Assembly (NCBI RefSeq): GCF_900113035.1
Contig: NZ_FONX01000001.1
Location: 310,001-374,000, forward strand
Origin: Paracidovorax wautersii
Lineage (GTDB): Bacteria; Pseudomonadota; Gammaproteobacteria; Burkholderiales; Burkholderiaceae_C
Reading direction: 5' to 3'
Length of the DNA stretch: 64,000 nucleotides
Shown: piece by piece, positions 60,492-64,000 of the stretch
Position numbering within the stretch: position 1 is the first letter of the stretch
Layout of the letters: every line of letters begins with the position of its first letter
The notes under the pieces: model-generated
What the model saw: only the letters and a program-made list of their open reading frames with translations
The model's database searches: none
What the model was told of the DNA's origin: nothing
Made by a program: the position numbers and the translations under genes

Positions 60492-61481
60492 TCAAGCGAC
60501 GATCGGGTCCTCGGCCAGCATCTGCCGTTCGAAAGCGGCCAGCCGCTTGTAGATGGAGATCTGCTCCACCACCGTGCTCCAGTTCTGCACCAGGAACTGG
60601 AAGGAATCCATCACCTTGTCGAAGGCCCGCGAGATCTGCTGCATCACGCCCAGCGTGATGACGCCCGCGATCAGCGTGGGGCCCAGGGCCACCAGCGGCA
60701 CCAGCACGCTCACCTGCAGGTACGACCACTTCACCACATCGAAGTACAGATAGTTGAAGAACAGCCGGAAGTAGTTGCGCCGCACGTGCGCGAACAGCGC
60801 GGCGGCGGTGGGCGGCGAGGCGCGCGCGGGGTCGTCCTCGCCCAGCACCAGTTCCTTCCGGTAGGCGGCTTCCACGCGCTGGTTCTGGAACTCCAGGCCC
60901 GGCAGCTTCACGCCCACCACCGCCAGCAGCAGCGTGCCGCCGAGCGACCACAGCAGCGCCACCCAGACCAGCGAATGCGGCACGGCGCCGAGCACCGGCA
61001 GCGCGGTCACCTTGTCCGAGAGCATCCACAGCACCGGCAGAAAGGCCCCCAGCGTCATCAGGCTGCGCAGGAAGGTCAGGCCCAGGCCCTCCATGGTGCT
61101 GGCGAAGCGCATGGTGTCCTCCTGCACCCGCTGCGCCGCGCCTTCGATATGGCGCAGCCGCTGCCAGACGGCCATGTAGTGCTCGTTCATGGCCTGGCGC
61201 CAGCGGAAGATGTAGTGCTTGCTGAAGAAGTCCACCAGCACCGCCGTCGTCACATAGATCATGGCGATGCGCGTGAAGGTCGAGAGCTGCCCCCAGAACT
61301 GCCCCGCCGTGATGCTGCCGGGCTGGCCCAGCGATTTCTGGATCAGGTCGTAGAAGCTGCCAAACCAGTCGTTGATCTGCACGTCGAGCTCGACGCGATA
61401 CCAAGTGGCCAGCAGGATGAGCACCGTGCCTGCAATGGACCATGCCCACCAGCGGCGGGACAGAAAGAAGGACTTGAACAT
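60492..61481 (-). CDS. sbmA: SbmA/BacA-like peptide transporter, shortened
   Basis: 329 residues from ATG 61481 against 406 in E. coli SbmA. After the shared start MFKSFF it jumps to the region corresponding to the second half of the N-terminal membrane block (WWAWSIAG and onwards). About 70 residues including the first membrane segments of E. coli SbmA are thus missing. The rest is very similar: FRWRQAMNEHYM, RHIEGAAQRVQEDTMRFAST, KLPGLEFQNQRVEAAYRKEL, YFRLFFNYLYF. Imports proline-rich peptides and related compounds in relatives. A GTG at 61550 could add 23 unconserved residues. Confidence 0.88.
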   Translation of the reverse strand: MFKSFFLSRRWWAWSIAGTVLILLATWYRVELDVQINDWFGSFYDLIQKSLGQPGSITAGQFWGQLSTFTRIAMIYVTTAVLVDFFSKHYIFRWRQAMNEHYMAVWQRLRHIEGAAQRVQEDTMRFASTMEGLGLTFLRSLMTLGAFLPVLWMLSDKVTALPVLGAVPHSLVWVALLWSLGGTLLLAVVGVKLPGLEFQNQRVEAAYRKELVLGEDDPARASPPTAAALFAHVRRNYFRLFFNYLYFDVVKWSYLQVSVLVPLVALGPTLIAGVITLGVMQQISRAFDKVMDSFQFLVQNWSTVVEQISIYKRLAAFERQMLAEDPIVA

Positions 61482-61600
61482 GGGGAGGCTCGTTATCGTG
61501 ATTCTGCTGAGTCGGATGCCGGGCAGGCGGGAAATGTTCCGCACGCGCACCGCTGCGCGGGCCGCGGCCGGCAGATCATTGGAAAAAAAGCGGAGGGAAC

Positions 61601-61641
61601 GGGCAAAAGAAATGCCCCGGGGGATCGCTCCCCCGGGGCAT
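61601..61641 (-). terminator. Intrinsic terminator of acnB
   Basis: ATGCCCCGGGGG / CCCCCGGGGCAT, perfect 12-bp stem with a 6-base loop (61612-61641), followed on the minus strand by a U-rich TTTCTTTTG. It lies 47 bases after the acnB stop. Confidence 0.92.
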
Positions 61642-61688
61642 CGCGTTGCGGCGCCTTGCAGCGCACGGGCCCGGCCGGGCCCGCGGCG

Positions 61689-64000
61689 TCAGGCGGCCAC
61701 CGACTTGGCGGCGTCCGCGTATTCCTCGATCTGGTCGAAGTTCATGTAGCGATAGACGCTGGCCTTGTCGGCATCGATCACGCCCATTTCCTTGAGGTAT
61801 TCCTCCTTGGTGGGCAGCTTGCCGATGCGCGAGGCGATGGCGGCCAGCTCGGCCGAGCCCAGGAACACGTTGGTGTTCTTGCCCAGGCGGTTCGGGAAGT
61901 TGCGGGTGGAGGTGGAGATCACCGTCGCGCCTTCGCGCACCTGCGCCTGGTTGCCCATGCACAGCGAGCAGCCCGGCATTTCGGTGCGGGCACCGGCCGT
62001 GCCGAAGGCAGCGTAGTGGCCTTCCTTGATCAGCTCGTTCTGGTCCATCTTGGTTGGCGGCGCGACCCACAGCTTGACGGGGATGTCACGCTGGCCGCCC
62101 AGCAGCTTGGCGGCTGCGCGGAAGTGGCCGATGTTGGTCATGCACGAGCCGATGAAGGCTTCGTCGATCTTGGTGCCGGCCACTTCCGAGAGGAACTTGG
62201 CGTCGTCCGGATCGTTCGGGCAGCAGACGATGGGCTCGGTGATGTCGGCCAGGTCGATCTCGATCACGGCAGCGTATTCGGCGTCCTTGTCGGCTTCGAG
62301 CAGCTCGGGGTTGGCCAGCCAGGCTTCGACCTTCTCGATGCGGCGCTTGAGCGTGCGGGCGTCGGCATAGCCTTCGGCGATCATGTTCTTCATCAGCACG
62401 ACGTTGCTGGTGAGGTATTCCTTGATCGGCTCGGGGTTGAGCTTGATCGTGCAGCCGGCGGCCGAGCGCTCGGCGGAAGCGTCCGACAGTTCAAAGGCTT
62501 GTTCCACCTTCAGGTCGGGCAGCCCTTCGATTTCCAGGATCTTGCCGGAGAAGATGTTCTTCTTGCCGGCCTTGGCCACCGTCAGCAGGCCCGCCTTGAT
62601 GGCGTACAGCGGAATGGCGTGCACGAGGTCGCGCAGCGTCACGCCGGGCTGCAGTTCGCCCTTGAAGCGCACCAGCACCGATTCGGGCATGTCCAGCGGC
62701 ATCACGCCGGTGGCGGCGCCGAAGGCCACGAGGCCGGAGCCCGCGGGGAACGAGATGCCGATCGGGAAGCGCGTGTGCGAGTCGCCGCCGGTGCCGACGG
62801 TGTCGGGCAGCAGCAGGCGGTTCAGCCAGCTGTGGATCACGCCGTCGCCGGGGCGCAGGGCCACGCCGCCGCGGTTGCTGATGAAGGCCGGCAGCTCGCG
62901 GTGCGTCTTCACGTCCACGGGCTTCGGATAGGCGGCCGTGTGGCAGAACGACTGCATCACCATGTCGGCGGAGAAGCCCAGGCAGGCCAGGTCCTTCAGC
63001 TCGTCACGGGTCATGGGGCCGGTGGTGTCCTGGCTGCCCACGGTGGTCATCTTGGGTTCGCAGTAGGTACCGGGGCGCACGCCCTGGCCTTCCGGCAGAC
63101 CCACGGCGCGGCCGACCATCTTCTGTGCCAGGGTGAAGCCAGCCTTCGTTTCGGCAGGCGCCTGCGGCAGGCGGAAGGTGGTGGAGGCCGGCAGGCCCAG
63201 GAACTCGCGTGCCTTGGCGGTCAGCGAGCGGCCGATGATCAGGTTGATACGGCCGCCGGCGCGCACTTCGTCCAGCAGCACGTCGCTCTTGAGCTGGAAC
63301 TCGCCCACGGTCTCGCCGTTGCGCACCAGCTTGCCTTCATAGGGCAGCACGTCGATCACATCGCCCATCTCCAGCTTGGAGACATCGACTTCGATCGGCA
63401 GCGAGCCGGAGTCTTCCTGCGTGTTGAAGAAGATGGGGGCGATCTTGCCGCCCAGCGTCACGCCGCCGAAACGCTTGTTCGGCACGTAGGGAATGTCGGC
63501 GCCCGTGGCCCAGATCACGCTGTTGGTGGCCGACTTGCGCGAAGAGCCCGTGCCGACCACGTCGCCCACGTAGGCCACGAGGTGGCCCTTCTTCTTCAGG
63601 TCTTCGATGAACTGCATCGGGCCGCGCTTGCCGTCTTCCTCGGGTTTGAAGGCCGCGTCGGGACGGGTGTTCTTCAGCATGGCCAGGTAGTGCAGCGGGA
63701 TGTCCGGGCGGCTCCAGGCGTCGGGTGCGGGCGAGAGGTCGTCGGTGTTGGTCTCGCCGGGCACCTTGAAGACGGTGACGGTGATCTTCTTCTCGACTTC
63801 GGGGCGGGTGGTGAACCACTCGGCATCGGCCCACGACTGCATGACTTCCTTGGCCTTGGCGTTGCCGGCCTTGGCCTTGTCGGCCACGTCGTTGAAGAAG
63901 TCGAACATCAGCAGCGTCTTCTTCAGCGCTTCGGCGGCCACGCCCGCCACTTCGGCGTCGTCCAGCAGCTCGATCAGCGGGTGGACGTTGTAGCCGCCCA
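61689..64000 (-). CDS. acnB: Aconitate hydratase B (5' end beyond window)
   Basis: 4Fe-4S enzyme of the TCA cycle, citrate to isocitrate. 770 codons are visible from the right edge, beginning inside [14 protein letters not shown], so roughly 90-100 N-terminal residues are missing. AcnB-specific features: swivel domain first ([21 protein letters not shown]), then [35 protein letters not shown] (cited by its core [11 protein letters not shown]), the cluster cysteines in CCPNDPDD and [10 protein letters not shown], and [12 protein letters not shown]. Single gene with a strong terminator downstream. Confidence 0.97.
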   Translation of the reverse strand, partial: GGYNVHPLIELLDDAEVAGVAAEALKKTLLMFDFFNDVADKAKAGNAKAKEVMQSWADAEWFTTRPEVEKKITVTVFKVPGETNTDDLSPAPDAWSRPDIPLHYLAMLKNTRPDAAFKPEEDGKRGPMQFIEDLKKKGHLVAYVGDVVGTGSSRKSATNSVIWATGADIPYVPNKRFGGVTLGGKIAPIFFNTQEDSGSLPIEVDVSKLEMGDVIDVLPYEGKLVRNGETVGEFQLKSDVLLDEVRAGGRINLIIGRSLTAKAREFLGLPASTTFRLPQAPAETKAGFTLAQKMVGRAVGLPEGQGVRPGTYCEPKMTTVGSQDTTGPMTRDELKDLACLGFSADMVMQSFCHTAAYPKPVDVKTHRELPAFISNRGGVALRPGDGVIHSWLNRLLLPDTVGTGGDSHTRFPIGISFPAGSGLVAFGAATGVMPLDMPESVLVRFKGELQPGVTLRDLVHAIPLYAIKAGLLTVAKAGKKNIFSGKILEIEGLPDLKVEQAFELSDASAERSAAGCTIKLNPEPIKEYLTSNVVLMKNMIAEGYADARTLKRRIEKVEAWLANPELLEADKDAEYAAVIEIDLADITEPIVCCPNDPDDAKFLSEVAGTKIDEAFIGSCMTNIGHFRAAAKLLGGQRDIPVKLWVAPPTKMDQNELIKEGHYAAFGTAGARTEMPGCSLCMGNQAQVREGATVISTSTRNFPNRLGKNTNVFLGSAELAAIASRIGKLPTKEEYLKEMGVIDADKASVYRYMNFDQIEEYADAAKSVAA

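Noticed and set aside
61562-61600. Poly-A tract as part of a plus-strand gene signal
   Set aside because: On the minus strand it is just downstream of the acnB terminator; no gene on the plus strand is in the region.

Overview
The window is a 64 kb chromosomal segment of a GC-rich betaproteobacterium, almost certainly a member of Comamonadaceae close to Acidovorax. The reasons are the strongly GC-biased third codon positions, gene neighbourhoods typical of the family (trxA-rho, pstSCAB-phoUBR, ribB-ribH-nusB, ybgC-tolQRA, cyoABCD with a RegB/RegA pair) and short GCTAT-N7-ATAGC intergenic palindromes that I associate with this family. It is mostly core genome. The accessory-looking parts are two unknown genes at 27.4-30.0 kb, the repeat array at 38.6-39.8 kb, and the fold-back element plus spike genes at 58.5-60.3 kb. 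I saw no tRNA, rRNA or CRISPR.

Layout. 1-4.6 kb: addB-addA, a double-strand-break nuclease/helicase pair (addA cut by the left edge). 4.7-7.0 kb: trxA, rho, rpmE type B. 7.1-10.2 kb: a GT39-like membrane protein and a MATE exporter. 10.4-17.2 kb (minus strand): the complete phosphate module pstS-pstC-pstA-pstB-phoU-phoB-phoR. 17.6-22.6 kb: polyphosphate genes ppx on plus and ppk1-sixA on minus, enclosing an unusual ribbon-helix-helix protein with a histone-H1-like tail. 22.8-27.2 kb: an OlsB-like acyltransferase, a TruC-like pseudouridine synthase, and soxR divergent from a RidA-like gene and an MFS exporter. 27.4-31.7 kb: two unknown proteins, the YlqF/RbgA GTPase and two small proteins. 31.8-38.5 kb: a soluble GAF histidine kinase, a FUSC protein, gshA and a GGDEF protein. 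38.6-39.8 kb: a gene-free array of seven DnaA-box modules. 39.8-46.4 kb: a ferredoxin, ribBX-ribH-nusB, an aminotransferase and ybgC-tolQ-tolR-tolA. 46.6-51.3 kb: a MauG-type dihaem peroxidase, an AcpA/PlcC-type phosphoesterase and an MHS-type MFS transporter. 51.6-58.5 kb: cyoABCD-SURF1-regB-regA. 58.5-61.5 kb: a MITE-like element, PAAR and VgrG-like spike genes and an SbmA-like transporter. 61.7-64.0 kb: acnB (5' part beyond the right edge).

How it works together. The strongest theme is phosphate. PhoB-box-like sequences stand before pstS, ppx and ppk, and weaker ones before the OlsB-like gene and between the peroxidase and phosphoesterase genes. Phosphate uptake, polyphosphate turnover, phosphate-free lipid synthesis and phosphoester hydrolysis may therefore be one PhoB regulon packed into 38 kb. 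A second theme is redox: a textbook SoxR operator with a 19-bp promoter spacer, and a quinol oxidase operon that ends in a quinone-sensing RegB/RegA pair.

The least explained structure is the 38.6-39.8 kb array. Seven copies of TTATCCC-N19-TGTGGATAA-N28-AAGTCMTTGATTT keep exactly the same internal distances although the copies have diverged. No replication gene is next to it.
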